Source: Shewanella marina JCM 15074
GTDB lineage: Bacteria; Pseudomonadota; Gammaproteobacteria; Enterobacterales; Shewanellaceae
Length of the DNA: 64,000 bases
Assembly: GCF_000614975.1 (NCBI RefSeq)
Contig: NZ_BALM01000005.1
Coordinates: 1-64,000, forward strand
Reading direction: 5' to 3'
A program made the position numbers and the translations under genes. This document shows, in pieces, positions 50,754 through 60,416 of this stretch. The first letter of the stretch is position 1; every line of letters starts with the position of its first letter. The notes beneath the pieces were generated by a model. It saw only the letters and a list, made by a program, of their open reading frames with translations. It had not been told where the DNA came from and did not search any database.

Positions 50754-50789
50754 TACGGCTAATGCCATATGGAATTAGCCGTATTTTTA
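50754..50789. terminator. Terminator between the lipase operon and the methyltransferase gene
   Basis: TACGGCTAAT and ATTAGCCGTA form a perfect 10-base stem with a 10-base loop, followed by TTTTTATTT. It lies between convergent genes and probably serves both. Confidence 0.85.
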
Positions 50790-50790
50790 T

Positions 50791-51645
50791 TTATAAGGTC
50801 ACTTTCTTAAACAGTAATGTCATCCGATCTGATTCTCCAATCGCTTTCATTTTTTTAGCGAGTGCGGGATCATCTTTACTGGTTGCCAGTGACGGTGGTA
50901 AGCGCCATACAATGTCGTCGTCATTGGGTTTATCTTTTGGATTGGCATTGATTTCAGACTGTGCCACCAGCTTAAAGCCCATACTCTCAAATAATGCGAT
51001 GACTTGTGATTGTTTTAGGTAACCGCGGCTACCATCGGCTTTGTCATCAGGGGCCGATTCAGGGAGTCTATGTTGTACCACGCCCACCAGCCCATTAGGT
51101 TTCAATATTCGGTAGGTATCTTGTAGCGCGGTCGAAACAGTATCATCTTTGCTTTCATAGCGATTTAAATTGTGTAGCGCGCGAATAAATAACACTCGAT
51201 CAACGGTTTCATCAAGACTATCGGGCACATCATCGAAAGGATAATTAGCGGCTTTAAAGTCTTTTGAAGTTAATTCATGAACCTTAGCTGCAAACTTATT
51301 GTTGTTATCGATACGTTTTTTGACATTCTCTTCACTTGCACCAAAGTTTTGATAAATTATCGCAGGATAATCGAGTGCATATAAGCCACCCTTGCCGCTA
51401 CTCGCTATGTAAGGCGCCAAAATTTTGCTATACCACAAACCACCAGGAAGTACTTCCGCCACAACCATACCTGGTTTTAATTGGAAAAACTCTATGGTTG
51501 CTTGTGGATGGCGGGCAATATCGCGAGATTGATCTGATCTTTGTTCGATTACCTTAGTTAAAGTATCACTACTATTGGCATAAACATTTTGTGTCATAAA
51601 ACCTGCCATTAATAATGTGGCAGCAATAAGAGAAGGTGTTTTCAT
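50791..51645 (-). CDS. Exported methyltransferase-like protein (COG4798 type)
   Basis: The 284-residue protein has a signal peptide (IAATLLMAGFMTQNVYANS). A Rossmann-type methyltransferase core follows: GMVVAEVLPGGLWYSKILAP (SAM-binding motif I with altered Gly pattern), DRVLFIRALHNLNRYE and YRILKPNGLVGVVQHRLP. Homologues are annotated as predicted methyltransferases with a signal peptide, but SAM use in the periplasm is doubtful and the role is unknown. Monocistronic. Confidence 0.7.
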   Translation of the reverse strand: MKTPSLIAATLLMAGFMTQNVYANSSDTLTKVIEQRSDQSRDIARHPQATIEFFQLKPGMVVAEVLPGGLWYSKILAPYIASSGKGGLYALDYPAIIYQNFGASEENVKKRIDNNNKFAAKVHELTSKDFKAANYPFDDVPDSLDETVDRVLFIRALHNLNRYESKDDTVSTALQDTYRILKPNGLVGVVQHRLPESAPDDKADGSRGYLKQSQVIALFESMGFKLVAQSEINANPKDKPNDDDIVWRLPPSLATSKDDPALAKKMKAIGESDRMTLLFKKVTL

Positions 51646-51714
51646 TGGATAGCCTCAAATTATTAGTCTGCAATAACATAACAAATTGAGGCAAAGGTAT
51701 AAGCGTTTTATGTT

Positions 51715-51745
51715 AAGGCATTGTAACTAAATATTACAACGCCTT
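51715..51745 (-). terminator. Hairpin after the recombinase gene
   Basis: AAGGCATTGTAA pairs with TTACAACGCCTT with one mismatch. It lies 10 bases beyond the stop of the recombinase gene. The T tract is short, so this is a weaker call. Confidence 0.55.
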
Positions 51746-51754
51746 GATGATGAG

Positions 51755-53050
51755 TTAATCAATGTCGCCCAAGCGATCCATCGGTTTACTAAAGGCCGTT
51801 TGATGACGTTCTACTTGACTGGTATGCAAATATTGAGATGTGGTATCGATACTTTCATGGCCTGCATCGGCTTGCACGTGTGAAAGTGGACGGCCATTAA
51901 GGTTAATATCGTGAGTTATACCGGTATGACGAATATTATGCGCAGTCAACTTGGCCATTTGAATACTGTCTTGACTAAAACCATCTTTAAGGGCCATTTG
52001 CGCCGCGGTTTGGATGACAAACTCGACATCATCCCGTAATTGTCTAATGCCAAGATTGGCGTTTAATTCACCGACTTCTCTACCATGACCTGCTGCGCGA
52101 TGACGAATAAACAAAGGACTCGTGTCATTTGGCATAGGTAGATCTGCTAAACCTAGAAAACGTCGATAATCAATCAAGCCTTGTAGCATCGCTTTTGATA
52201 GCGGAATACTTCTTGATTTACCCCCTTTGCTTATAGGCACATAAAAACTCCAAATGCCCGTTTGTTGATTGAGCTTAAATTGTCCCATCACTGGAGAATA
52301 GCCAACACGAGCAGAGACTTCTGAGATACGTAAATAGCATGAATAGAGCAGCCTAATTAGAAATAAACTACGTTGATGAATGCTAGGTTGTTCAGCCGCC
52401 AGTTTTTGCGCGGTAGCAATCACATAAGACCATTGTAATTCGGTGAATGAAAGTAGGTTTTCCTCTTCACTATTAAGTTTAAATTTACTTCTGCGTGAAA
52501 ACTTACTGTAGTTTAGCCAAATTTGGGCGGGGTTCCGTTCACAATACTCCTCACCAATCAGATAACTATAAAATGAAGATAGAATGGCCAACTTAGTTTT
52601 TAAGGCATTATCACTCAGTTGGTAAACTTGCTCGATACCATCTCGTTTTTTGCCTAAAAATGGTCGCCATTTAGGATTAGCTAACCGTAATTGACTGACT
52701 TTATCTAACTTAAATTGGGCTTGGTTACAAAATGCGATTAACTCTTGTGGAGGATGCTGACAGTAATCCACATAAGCCGCCATTTTTTTACGATCGATAT
52801 CAGCTAATGAAAGCTTTGCAACATCAAAACACCAATGCAGAAAACTGGTAAGCTCGCTGCGATAAGATTTATAGTTATTTTCGTGGTGTTTTTGTTCAAA
52901 CAGCCATTCACAGGCATGTTGATAAATGAGCCCTGCATCATCAAGACCATTAACACTGAGTTCGGTGATATGTTGATTAATTTGTACATTGCCCAGCATA
53001 AGGTGCTCTGGGCTATCGAATAAAGGTAATACGGGAGGCTTATCCATCAT
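51755..53050 (-). CDS. Tyrosine recombinase / site-specific integrase
   Basis: The 431-residue protein has an N-terminal SAM-like core-binding part and the catalytic set: Arg in CYLRISEV (about 237), Lys in PISKGGKSRSIPL, HxxR in AHNIRHTG (about 369), His in DAGHESIDTTS and Tyr in SQYLHTS. All five residues are present, so it should be active. It is longer than XerC/XerD and no excisionase, phage genes or att repeats are seen next to it. It sits among core-type genes and could be a fixed chromosomal recombinase. Confidence 0.85.
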   Translation of the reverse strand: MMDKPPVLPLFDSPEHLMLGNVQINQHITELSVNGLDDAGLIYQHACEWLFEQKHHENNYKSYRSELTSFLHWCFDVAKLSLADIDRKKMAAYVDYCQHPPQELIAFCNQAQFKLDKVSQLRLANPKWRPFLGKKRDGIEQVYQLSDNALKTKLAILSSFYSYLIGEEYCERNPAQIWLNYSKFSRRSKFKLNSEEENLLSFTELQWSYVIATAQKLAAEQPSIHQRSLFLIRLLYSCYLRISEVSARVGYSPVMGQFKLNQQTGIWSFYVPISKGGKSRSIPLSKAMLQGLIDYRRFLGLADLPMPNDTSPLFIRHRAAGHGREVGELNANLGIRQLRDDVEFVIQTAAQMALKDGFSQDSIQMAKLTAHNIRHTGITHDINLNGRPLSHVQADAGHESIDTTSQYLHTSQVERHQTAFSKPMDRLGDID

Positions 53051-53095
53051 TATACTGGTTAAAACATTTGTCGGTATTTTAGCTGTTTTAGTTTG

Positions 53096-53338
53096 CTAAA
53101 TCTCTGTTTCAACATGTTTTTTGATTTGAATAGCATTAGATTGATAACAATTTGCACAATCTTTTGTACAGCCAATCCGCTTTTTACAGGCCCATAGACA
53201 TAATTGCCAAACCTGTTGCTTAGTTTGTTTATCAAGGCACTGTAGATCTGCGGCGCACAGATGCCCTTGCTGGATAAGTGAGGCAAGCTTTGTCGTACTA
53301 ATACCAATATTGAGTTGTTTCATGATGAAAACCATTAA
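53096..53338 (-). CDS. Small Cys-rich protein behind a Fur-box-like site
   Basis: I place the start at 53338 or five codons later at 53323, because an upstream Met at 53386 lies before the Fur-like site and would precede the promoter. About 75-80 residues. The C-terminal half has a cluster of Cys: LCLWACKKRIGCTKDCANCY, suited to binding iron or an Fe-S cluster. The N-terminal part (STTKLASLIQQGHLCAADL) may be a small helix-turn-helix. I do not recognise the family. Iron control and metal binding are inferred. Confidence 0.6.
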   Translation of the reverse strand, partial: LMVFIMKQLNIGISTTKLASLIQQGHLCAADLQCLDKQTKQQVWQLCLWACKKRIGCTKDCANCYQSNAIQIKKHVETEI

Positions 53339-53349
53339 ATTTGTTATTT

Positions 53350-53368
53350 GATAATGATAATCGTTAGC
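53350..53368 (-). promoter_or_regulatory. Fur-box-like site
   Basis: GATAATGATAATCGTTAGC matches 17 of 19 bases of the Fur consensus GATAATGATAATCATTATC. It lies 12-30 bases upstream of the small Cys-rich gene start, a usual repressor position. Confidence 0.7.
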
Positions 53369-53423
53369 ATCTATTGCGCAACTCAATTTTTCCGATTGAA
53401 ATCACATTTTTAATCTATAGCGG

Positions 53424-53903
53424 TTATGTGCGGTTATTATCTGCTTTGAAATCAAAGTAATAATAAAGGTCCTTGCCCGCCACTGTTAGCGTGATCTTGG
53501 CTCGCCAAATCATATTACCAGAAGAACATGAACCATAAATAAATTCAGATTCATATACCCTATCTGCAATACGCGTAATTTGAGTCGGAATCACGCCCAT
53601 AAACATATCTCGGCCTGATAAAGTCATTTTTATATTCGTGACAGGCAACTGACTCGTAATGGTTGCAGAAAGTGGCGTCTCACTTGGTGTATTAGCTTGT
53701 GACATCGTTAAAGAGACTTCATTGCCCGCAATTGTTTGAATACAAAGCTCATCATAAAAGTTGCAAAAAGTTGCAACAATGGCCGATGACGCTGTTTTTT
53801 TGGGTTGTAATGCTTCATCTATGGTTTGATCTTGATGACATCCTGTTAAGAGTTGTACTGATAATAAACATACCAATCCTACTAACATAAATTTCAAATT
53901 CAT
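53424..53903 (-). CDS. Lipoprotein of unknown function
   Basis: I start at the ATG of MNLKFMLVGLVCLLSVQL, with GAGG seven bases upstream; a TTG four codons earlier is less likely. The lipobox is LLTGCHQD. The mature protein has Cys pairs (ATFCNFYDELCIQ, YGSCSSG), conserved-looking aromatic and Gly residues, and ends AGKDLYYYFDF. Such proteins with two Cys pairs near cbb3 genes may be copper- or assembly-related, but I cannot show it. It is divergent from ccoN. Confidence 0.6.
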   Translation of the reverse strand: MNLKFMLVGLVCLLSVQLLTGCHQDQTIDEALQPKKTASSAIVATFCNFYDELCIQTIAGNEVSLTMSQANTPSETPLSATITSQLPVTNIKMTLSGRDMFMGVIPTQITRIADRVYESEFIYGSCSSGNMIWRAKITLTVAGKDLYYYFDFKADNNRT

Positions 53904-53959
53904 GCGTAACCTCAATTGTTAATGAAGTTATAAAATATGGCAGGATGTTATTATCTATA

Positions 53960-53973
53960 TTGATCTAGATCAA
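53960..53973 (+). promoter_or_regulatory. FNR/EtrA site 1 upstream of ccoN
   Basis: TTGATCTAGATCAA is a perfect match to the FNR consensus TTGAT-N4-ATCAA. It lies about 194 bases before ccoN and suggests oxygen-dependent control by the EtrA/Fnr regulator encoded in the same region. Confidence 0.85.
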
Positions 53974-54002
53974 TATTCAATTGCTTGTCGCATATATCTT
54001 TT

Positions 54003-54016
54003 TTGACCTAGCTCAA
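54003..54016 (+). promoter_or_regulatory. FNR/EtrA-like site 2 upstream of ccoN
   Basis: TTGACCTAGCTCAA matches 8 of 10 FNR consensus bases and lies 43 bases from site 1, four helical turns away. Its different half-sites suggest a weaker site. Confidence 0.65.
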
Positions 54017-54166
54017 GTATTATGTTGTCAGCTTGTTAACCCATTAAGGATTATAAGCTTTTAGGTTTACATGGTGGGGGATGTTATTAACAAATCTTAG
54101 CATGTGTAGATAGCGGTAACTCAAGTTTACCATTCATTAAAAGTAATAAGCAGTGGAAGCATTATT

Positions 54167-55597
54167 ATGACTCATTCCCAGCCTACAGGCGCTGATTACA
54201 ACTATACCGTCGTCCGTCAATTTGCATTAACCACAGTTTTGTGGGGAATTGTAGGTATGTCGATTGGTGTGTTAATCGCCGCCCAGTTAATCTGGCCACA
54301 ACTCAATTTTGAAACTCCTTGGTTGACATATAGCCGTTTAAGACCGCTTCATACAAATGCAGTCATTTTTGCATTTGGTACATCGGCTCTTTTCGCTACA
54401 TCGTATTATGTCGTTCAACGTACCTGTCAAACTCGATTATTTGCACCTAAATTGGCTGCATTTAGTTTCTGGGGCTGGCAAGCAATTATCTTATCTGCCG
54501 TATTCACTCTGCCTTTAGGGATTACGAGTGGTAAAGAATATGCAGAGCTTGAATGGCCAATCGATATCGCCATTACCATTGTGTGGATCTCCTATGCGAT
54601 TGTGTTTTTTGGCACGATCGTTAAGCGCACAACATCGCATATCTATGTCGCAAACTGGTTCTTTGGCGCCTTCATTATCACGGTTGCGGTGCTGCACATT
54701 GTTAACTCAATGGCGGTGCCAGTAAGCCTATTTAAGTCTTACTCACTCTATGCTGGTGCGGTTGATGCAATGGTACAGTGGTGGTATGGCCATAATGCAG
54801 TAGGTTTCCTATTAACGGCTGGTTTCTTGGGTATGATGTACTACTTCGTGCCTAAGCAAGCGGGTCGGCCAGTATACTCGTACCGTTTATCCATCGTTCA
54901 CTTCTGGGCATTAATTGCATTGTATATTTGGGCAGGTCCTCATCACCTACATTATACCGCGCTGCCAGACTGGACTCAGTCATTAGGCATGGTGATGTCA
55001 TTAATTCTATTCGCACCTTCTTGGGGCGGTATGATTAACGGTATTATGACGTTATCAGGTGCTTGGCATAAATTGCGTACCGACCCTGTATTAAGATTCT
55101 TAGTGGTATCGTTATCATTTTATGGTATGTCGACCTTCGAAGGCCCAATGATGGCAATTAAGACCGTCAATGCCCTATCCCACTATACGGATTGGACTGT
55201 TGGTCATGTTCACTCTGGTGCGCTTGGTTGGGTAGCAATGGTGTCAATTGGTTCGCTATATCATCTTATTCCTGTGTTATATGGTCATGGCCGTATGTAC
55301 AGCACAAGCTTAGTGAATATTCATTTCTGGTTAGCCACCATTGGTACCGTACTTTATATCGTATCAATGTGGATTTCAGGTGTAATGCAGGGCTTAATGT
55401 GGAGTGCGGTTAACTCTGACGGCACCCTAACTTATAGCTTTGTTGAAAGCTTAGAAGCTTCTTACCCATTCTATATTGTACGTTTCATTGGTGGTTGTTT
55501 CTTCGTAACAGGTATGTTGCTGATGGCTTACAACGTCTTTAGAACAGTAAAAGCGCCTAAGGATTCTTTACCTTCGCTTTCAGAAGCACAGGCATAA
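54167..55597 (+). CDS. ccoN: cbb3-type cytochrome c oxidase subunit I
   Basis: CcoN is the catalytic subunit of the high-affinity cbb3 oxidase and contains the low-spin heme b and the heme b3-CuB site. The 476-residue protein has 12 membrane segments and the His ligand motifs [35 protein letters not shown] and [11 protein letters not shown]. No unusual change was seen. First gene of the ccoNOQP operon, behind two FNR-like sites, so low-oxygen induction or control is expected. GGAAG precedes the ATG. Confidence 0.95.
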   Translation: MTHSQPTGADYNYTVVRQFALTTVLWGIVGMSIGVLIAAQLIWPQLNFETPWLTYSRLRPLHTNAVIFAFGTSALFATSYYVVQRTCQTRLFAPKLAAFSFWGWQAIILSAVFTLPLGITSGKEYAELEWPIDIAITIVWISYAIVFFGTIVKRTTSHIYVANWFFGAFIITVAVLHIVNSMAVPVSLFKSYSLYAGAVDAMVQWWYGHNAVGFLLTAGFLGMMYYFVPKQAGRPVYSYRLSIVHFWALIALYIWAGPHHLHYTALPDWTQSLGMVMSLILFAPSWGGMINGIMTLSGAWHKLRTDPVLRFLVVSLSFYGMSTFEGPMMAIKTVNALSHYTDWTVGHVHSGALGWVAMVSIGSLYHLIPVLYGHGRMYSTSLVNIHFWLATIGTVLYIVSMWISGVMQGLMWSAVNSDGTLTYSFVESLEASYPFYIVRFIGGCFFVTGMLLMAYNVFRTVKAPKDSLPSLSEAQA

Positions 55598-55609
55598 GGA
55601 GAAGCACTG

Positions 55610-56215
55610 ATGAAATTTAATCATGAGTTAATTGAAAAAAACATCGGTTTGCTAGGTATCTTTACGGTTATTGCAATCAGTATTGGTGGTTTAGTGCAAA
55701 TTACCCCGCTGATTTTCCAAAAAGACACAACTGAGCCTGTTGAAGGATTAAAACCGTTTACTGCGTTACAACTTGAAGGACGTGATATCTATATCCGTGA
55801 GGGTTGTTATAACTGTCATAGTCAGATGATCCGTCCATTACGTGCTGAAACCGAACGTTACGGTCATTATTCTGTTGCTGGTGAATCAGTTTGGAACCAC
55901 CCTTTCCAATGGGGTTCTAAGCGTACAGGTCCAGATCTGGCTCGTGTCGGTGGTCGTTATAGTGATAAATGGCATGAGGTGCATTTAATTGACCCGCGTG
56001 CGGTAGTACCGCAATCCAACATGCCAGGATTCCCTTGGTTAATGGACAACGTACTTGATGGCAAATTAACTGCAGACAAGATGCAAATCTTTAAAGATTT
56101 CGGTGTGCCATACACAGATGAAGAGATTGCTAATGCGAAACAGTCTGTTGAAGGTAAAACAGAAATGGATGCCTTAATCGCCTACCTGCAATCACTTGGT
56201 CATGCACTTAAATAA
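55610..56215 (+). CDS. ccoO: cbb3 oxidase subunit II, monoheme cytochrome c
   Basis: 201 residues with an N-terminal membrane anchor ([17 protein letters not shown]) and one heme-binding CYNCH motif in [14 protein letters not shown]. The conserved [11 protein letters not shown] supplies the axial Met. CcoO passes electrons from CcoP towards CcoN. It starts 12 bases after ccoN. Confidence 0.95.
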   Translation: MKFNHELIEKNIGLLGIFTVIAISIGGLVQITPLIFQKDTTEPVEGLKPFTALQLEGRDIYIREGCYNCHSQMIRPLRAETERYGHYSVAGESVWNHPFQWGSKRTGPDLARVGGRYSDKWHEVHLIDPRAVVPQSNMPGFPWLMDNVLDGKLTADKMQIFKDFGVPYTDEEIANAKQSVEGKTEMDALIAYLQSLGHALK

Positions 56216-56228
56216 GGGAGATATGATA

Positions 56229-56405
56229 ATGGACTACGGCACATTTCAAGGTATATCGACTTTAGTTGTAATGATCACCTTTGTTGGAATTTTTGCTTGG
56301 GCTTATAGCAAACGTCGTAAAAAGCAGTTTGATGAAGCTGCTAACCTAATTTTTTCAGATGAAGAAATTGCCAATCAAGCAAAAGACTCAGGAGAACACA
56401 AGTAA
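56229..56405 (+). CDS. ccoQ: cbb3 oxidase subunit CcoQ
   Basis: I use the ATG of MDYGTFQGISTL, eight bases behind GGAG; earlier in-frame Met codons overlap ccoO. 58 residues: one membrane helix (TLVVMITFVGIFAWAY), a Lys/Arg turn (SKRRKKQ) and an acidic tail. This small subunit stabilises the complex. Its stop overlaps the ccoP start (TAATG). Confidence 0.9.
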   Translation: MDYGTFQGISTLVVMITFVGIFAWAYSKRRKKQFDEAANLIFSDEEIANQAKDSGEHK

Positions 56406-57376
56406 TGACAACCTTCTGGAGTTTATGGATAACAATTTTAACTTTAGTCGTTATTTTCGGCTGTTTTTGGTTATTACGGATATGTAATAAGAATACGACA
56501 GACGTAGAAGAAGGCGAATCTATGGGTCATAGCTTCGATGGTATCGAAGAGATGAATAACCCATTACCAAAATGGTGGAGTTATATGTTTTATATCACCA
56601 TCGTTTTTGGATTGATCTATTTAGCGCTCTACCCAGGTCTTGGTAATTTTAAAGGCCTATTAGGCTGGACCAGTTCTAATCAAGGTATTGTCTCTTTAGC
56701 TGAGTCTAAACAAGCTGTCATTGCAGCTAAAGAAGACGGTGCTTATGTGCAATACGATCAAGAAGTGGCCCAAGCAGATGCTAAATATGGTCCTATTTTT
56801 CAAAAGTACGCAGATACGCCGCTGGAAGAGTTAGTGAAAGATCCTGAAGCGCTAAAAGTGGGCGGTCGCCTATTTTTGCAAAACTGCGCTCAATGTCATG
56901 GCTCTGATGCTCGTGGTAGTAAAGGCTTCCCTAATCTGACAGATAGTGCATGGTTATATGGAGGTGATCTGGCCACCATTAAAACCAGTATTATGAATGG
57001 CCGCCGCGGTATGATGCCGCCTAAAGGTGGTTTACCAATAGAAGATGGTGAAATCAAAGGCTTGTCTGAGTATGTGGTTAAACTGTCTGGTCGTAAGCAT
57101 AATGAAGCGCTTGCCGCTCAAGGCCAAGCTTCATTTATGAAAGGCTGTTTTGCGTGTCACGGTATGGATGGTACGGGTAACAAGTTGATGGGTGCGCCTA
57201 ACTTAACTGACAGTGCTTGGTTATATGGGGGCAACCGTATGGCGATTGGTCAATCTATTACATTAGGACGCATGGGCGTAATGCCACCGTGGAAAGATGT
57301 TTTAGGTGAGCAAAAAGTGCATGTGATTTCAGCGTATGTATACAGCTTATCGCACCAAGATGAGTTAAATAAATAA
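56405..57376 (+). CDS. ccoP: cbb3 oxidase subunit III, diheme cytochrome c
   Basis: 323 residues with two N-terminal membrane segments, the motif DGIEEMNNPLPKWW typical of CcoP, and two heme c sites, CAQCHGSD (about 160) and CFACHGMD (about 246). It accepts electrons from soluble cytochromes. Last gene of the operon; a strong terminator follows. Confidence 0.95.
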   Translation: MTTFWSLWITILTLVVIFGCFWLLRICNKNTTDVEEGESMGHSFDGIEEMNNPLPKWWSYMFYITIVFGLIYLALYPGLGNFKGLLGWTSSNQGIVSLAESKQAVIAAKEDGAYVQYDQEVAQADAKYGPIFQKYADTPLEELVKDPEALKVGGRLFLQNCAQCHGSDARGSKGFPNLTDSAWLYGGDLATIKTSIMNGRRGMMPPKGGLPIEDGEIKGLSEYVVKLSGRKHNEALAAQGQASFMKGCFACHGMDGTGNKLMGAPNLTDSAWLYGGNRMAIGQSITLGRMGVMPPWKDVLGEQKVHVISAYVYSLSHQDELNK

Positions 57377-57392
57377 GCATTGCGTTGTGATT

Positions 57393-57420
57393 AAAAGGCT
57401 CCATTTGCGGAGCCTTTTTT
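57393..57420 (+). terminator. Terminator after ccoP
   Basis: AAAAGGCTCC and GGAGCCTTTT with loop ATTTGC, followed by T. A standard rho-independent terminator that separates the structural operon from the assembly genes. Confidence 0.9.
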
Positions 57421-57541
57421 ATATCTGCTTACTCTTTAATCTATTAGAACTTTAGTAGCAAACTAGTAACGTTAATAACGTGCTTATTACATATCGACAC
57501 GGTAAAATGAGCACTTATCAAGAATAAAAGGATTTGTCGTT

Positions 57542-58021
57542 ATGCAACAAGTAGTACCTTGGTATAAACAGTTTTGGCCGTGGTTTTTAATCGTGCTTCC
57601 TTTATGTGTTGTTATCGCCAGTTTTACCACGTTAAAAATCGCCATTGATCACGCTGATCCATTAGTCGCTGAAGATTACTATAAAGATGGTAAAGCGATT
57701 AATATGGATTTACGTAAATCTAAATATGCTAAGCAATTGGGAATGCAATATTCATTTACTATGTCCGGCAATCAAATAGTGATTAGCCAGCATGGTGGCC
57801 CAGAATATAATACTGCCCTAAAAATTGCATTTTACCACCCTACTATTGCGGAGAGAGATTTTGAGCAAATGGTAACGGCGGATACTAATCGCAATTATCG
57901 TATTGATTTAGCAGAGCCACTAACAGGCGCATGGGAAGTCAGGTTGGAAAGTTATGATTCAACATGGCGAATTCATCAGCGAATTAATATCGCGCCGGAG
58001 CAGGTTTTTTGGTTGAATTAA
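57542..58021 (+). CDS. fixH: FixH-family cbb3 assembly protein
   Basis: 159 residues with one N-terminal membrane helix (FWPWFLIVLPLCVVIASF) and the FixH pattern DPLVAEDYYKDGKAINMDL. The periplasmic beta-rich part follows. FixH/CcoG-type genes are needed for oxidase maturation, probably copper delivery with CcoI. AAGGATT lies upstream of the ATG. It is one base from ccoI. Confidence 0.9.
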   Translation: MQQVVPWYKQFWPWFLIVLPLCVVIASFTTLKIAIDHADPLVAEDYYKDGKAINMDLRKSKYAKQLGMQYSFTMSGNQIVISQHGGPEYNTALKIAFYHPTIAERDFEQMVTADTNRNYRIDLAEPLTGAWEVRLESYDSTWRIHQRINIAPEQVFWLN

Positions 58022-58022
58022 T

Positions 58023-60416
58023 ATGACGCAAAATTGTTGTTTTCATTGTAACGAAGCCATTCCGGCCGATATTAGTCTTGTTACGGTCATCAATCATAAA
58101 CCTGAGCCCATGTGTTGTTTGGGGTGTCAGGCGGTTTCACAAGCCATTATCGATGCAGGCTTAACCAGCTATTACACTTATCGCAGTGAGCCTGCGGCTA
58201 AACAGGCTATTGTGCCAGATGAATTAAATCAGTTTATGGCCTATGACCTGCCAGAAGTACAACAAGACTTTATTTATGAGCAACACAACATTGACAGTGT
58301 ATCGCTCTCAATCGACGGTATTACCTGCGCCGCTTGTGCTTGGTTGATTGAACATAAACTTAAGCAGCAGTCAGGTATTGCGAATATACAAGTTAACTCA
58401 GTTACCGCAAGAGCATTAATCAGTTGGGACAAAAGTCAATTAAAGCTGAGTGATATTCTGCATCAAATCAGTGCTATTGGTTATCAAGCCGCGCCCTATA
58501 TAGTTGATCAACAAGAACAATTAGCCAAGCAAGCCAGTAAAAAATTCCTATTAAGATTAGGCTTAGCCGGATTGGCAACCATGCAAGTGATGATGTTTGC
58601 CTTTGCCCTTTATGCAGGATTCTTTACTGATTTAGAAACTGAATATCGAGATTACTTTCGCTGGGTCAGCATGATGTTTGCTGCCCCAGTTGTTTTTTAC
58701 TCCGCGCAACCGTTTTACTTTAGTGCGCTACGCTCATTATTACTTGGCAAAGTGAATATGGATATGTCCGTCTCCATAGCCATTTTGAGCGCCTACATCG
58801 CTAGCTGTATTGCCACTTATCACGGTAATGGTGAAGTTTATTTTGAATCTGTTTCAATGTTCACCTTCTTCTTATTGTTAGGCCGTTTGTTTGAACAGCA
58901 AGCTAAACAAAAAGCCACCGTCAGTTTTAATAATTTACACAAATTAGTGCCGCTAACGGCGACTAAGCTCAACGCTGACGGGCAACTCACCGTTATTTCA
59001 GCAAAACAGATCCAATTGGGTGATCATTTAGTGGTCAAACCCGGTGAAGCCATTGCCGCAGATGGGGTCATTATTGAGGGCCTGAGTTCGCTCAATGAAG
59101 CCATGCTAACGGGTGAGCAAATGCCGGTAAATAAAGTGCTTAATGATAACGTCTATGCAGGAACATTAAATGTTGAGCAGCCAATTACCATTGAAGTCAC
59201 AGCAATTGGGCAGAATCAATTAGTAGCTGAAATTATCCGTTTGCAAGAGTTGGCGAGCCATAATAAACCTAAAATAGCGCTGTTAGTCGATAAAATGGCG
59301 CACTGGTTCTCAGCTATCATTCTCGCCATCGCCTTTATTACCTATTGCGTGTGGTGGTTTATTTCACCAGAAGATGCATTTTGGGTCTGTTTATCTGTGT
59401 TGGTGGCAACTTGTCCATGTGCATTGGCGTTGGCAACCCCTACCGCAATTACTTGTGCATCGGCTAAGTTAACTGATTTAGGCATTATTATTCGTAAAGA
59501 TGGTGTGTTTGAAAAACTTAATCAACTTAATCAAATCGTGTTTGATAAAACTGGCACCCTAACCTGTGGTGAGTTTGCGCTGATAAAAACTCATACTTTT
59601 GCTGAGTTATCAAAAGAACAAGTGCAGCAAATTGCAGCATTAATGGAGCAAAAATCACTGCATCCCATCGCTAAAGCCTTTAACCATATTACTCTTGGTG
59701 ATGATTTAGATATCAAGCAATTGCAGCATCATGTTGGTCAGGGAATATCGGCCACGGTTAATGGTAAGCAATATCGTTTAGGGAAGGCGGAATTTGTAGG
59801 GGTTGAGAACAGCCATGAAGATATCAATACTATCTCAATTTGGTTGGCGAATGAGCAGCAATGTATTGCTCAATTTGTGATTAGTGACCAGCTCCGCTGT
59901 GATAGCTTAAACACCATCAATCAATTAAAAGGCATGGGTTATCAGTTGTCTATTGCCAGCGGTGATAACTCAAATCATCTAGACTACATCGCTAAAAAAT
60001 TAGCCATTTCAGAATACTACGCAGGTCAATCCCCTGCGCAAAAGTTAGCCTTAATAAAGCAAAAGCAGCAACAAAGCAATGTGACTATGTTTGGCGACGG
60101 TATTAACGACGCACCTGTTCTCGCTGCTGCAGATCTCTCGGTGGCAATGGGCAGTGGTAGTTCAATTGCCAAATCGAGTGCCGACTTAATCTTATTAGGT
60201 GATCACTTAAGCAGATTTCCACAAGCAATTAGCCTCGCCAAGCAAAGCCAACGTATTATTATGCAAAATCTTTGGTGGGCTTTAATTTACAATTTACTAA
60301 TTTTACCATTGGCGGTAACAGGTATGGTTGCCCCTTATATTGCAGCGTTAGGTATGTCTTTAAGCTCTCTTATCGTAGTAGCAAATAGCCTGCGCATACT
60401 TAGGATGAAGTTATGA
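58023..60416 (+). CDS. ccoI: CcoI/FixI copper-type P1B ATPase
   Basis: 797 residues. N-terminal Cys-rich part (CCFHCNEA, CCLGCQAV), a heavy-metal domain with GITCAACAW (about 101), membrane Cys-Pro-Cys in VATCPCALA (about 464), phosphorylation motif DKTGTLTC (about 506) and GDGINDAP (about 691). CcoI exports copper to the periplasm for insertion into the cbb3 active site rather than for resistance. The gene overlaps ccoS by four bases (ATGA). Confidence 0.95.
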   Translation: MTQNCCFHCNEAIPADISLVTVINHKPEPMCCLGCQAVSQAIIDAGLTSYYTYRSEPAAKQAIVPDELNQFMAYDLPEVQQDFIYEQHNIDSVSLSIDGITCAACAWLIEHKLKQQSGIANIQVNSVTARALISWDKSQLKLSDILHQISAIGYQAAPYIVDQQEQLAKQASKKFLLRLGLAGLATMQVMMFAFALYAGFFTDLETEYRDYFRWVSMMFAAPVVFYSAQPFYFSALRSLLLGKVNMDMSVSIAILSAYIASCIATYHGNGEVYFESVSMFTFFLLLGRLFEQQAKQKATVSFNNLHKLVPLTATKLNADGQLTVISAKQIQLGDHLVVKPGEAIAADGVIIEGLSSLNEAMLTGEQMPVNKVLNDNVYAGTLNVEQPITIEVTAIGQNQLVAEIIRLQELASHNKPKIALLVDKMAHWFSAIILAIAFITYCVWWFISPEDAFWVCLSVLVATCPCALALATPTAITCASAKLTDLGIIIRKDGVFEKLNQLNQIVFDKTGTLTCGEFALIKTHTFAELSKEQVQQIAALMEQKSLHPIAKAFNHITLGDDLDIKQLQHHVGQGISATVNGKQYRLGKAEFVGVENSHEDINTISIWLANEQQCIAQFVISDQLRCDSLNTINQLKGMGYQLSIASGDNSNHLDYIAKKLAISEYYAGQSPAQKLALIKQKQQQSNVTMFGDGINDAPVLAAADLSVAMGSGSSIAKSSADLILLGDHLSRFPQAISLAKQSQRIIMQNLWWALIYNLLILPLAVTGMVAPYIAALGMSLSSLIVVANSLRILRMKL

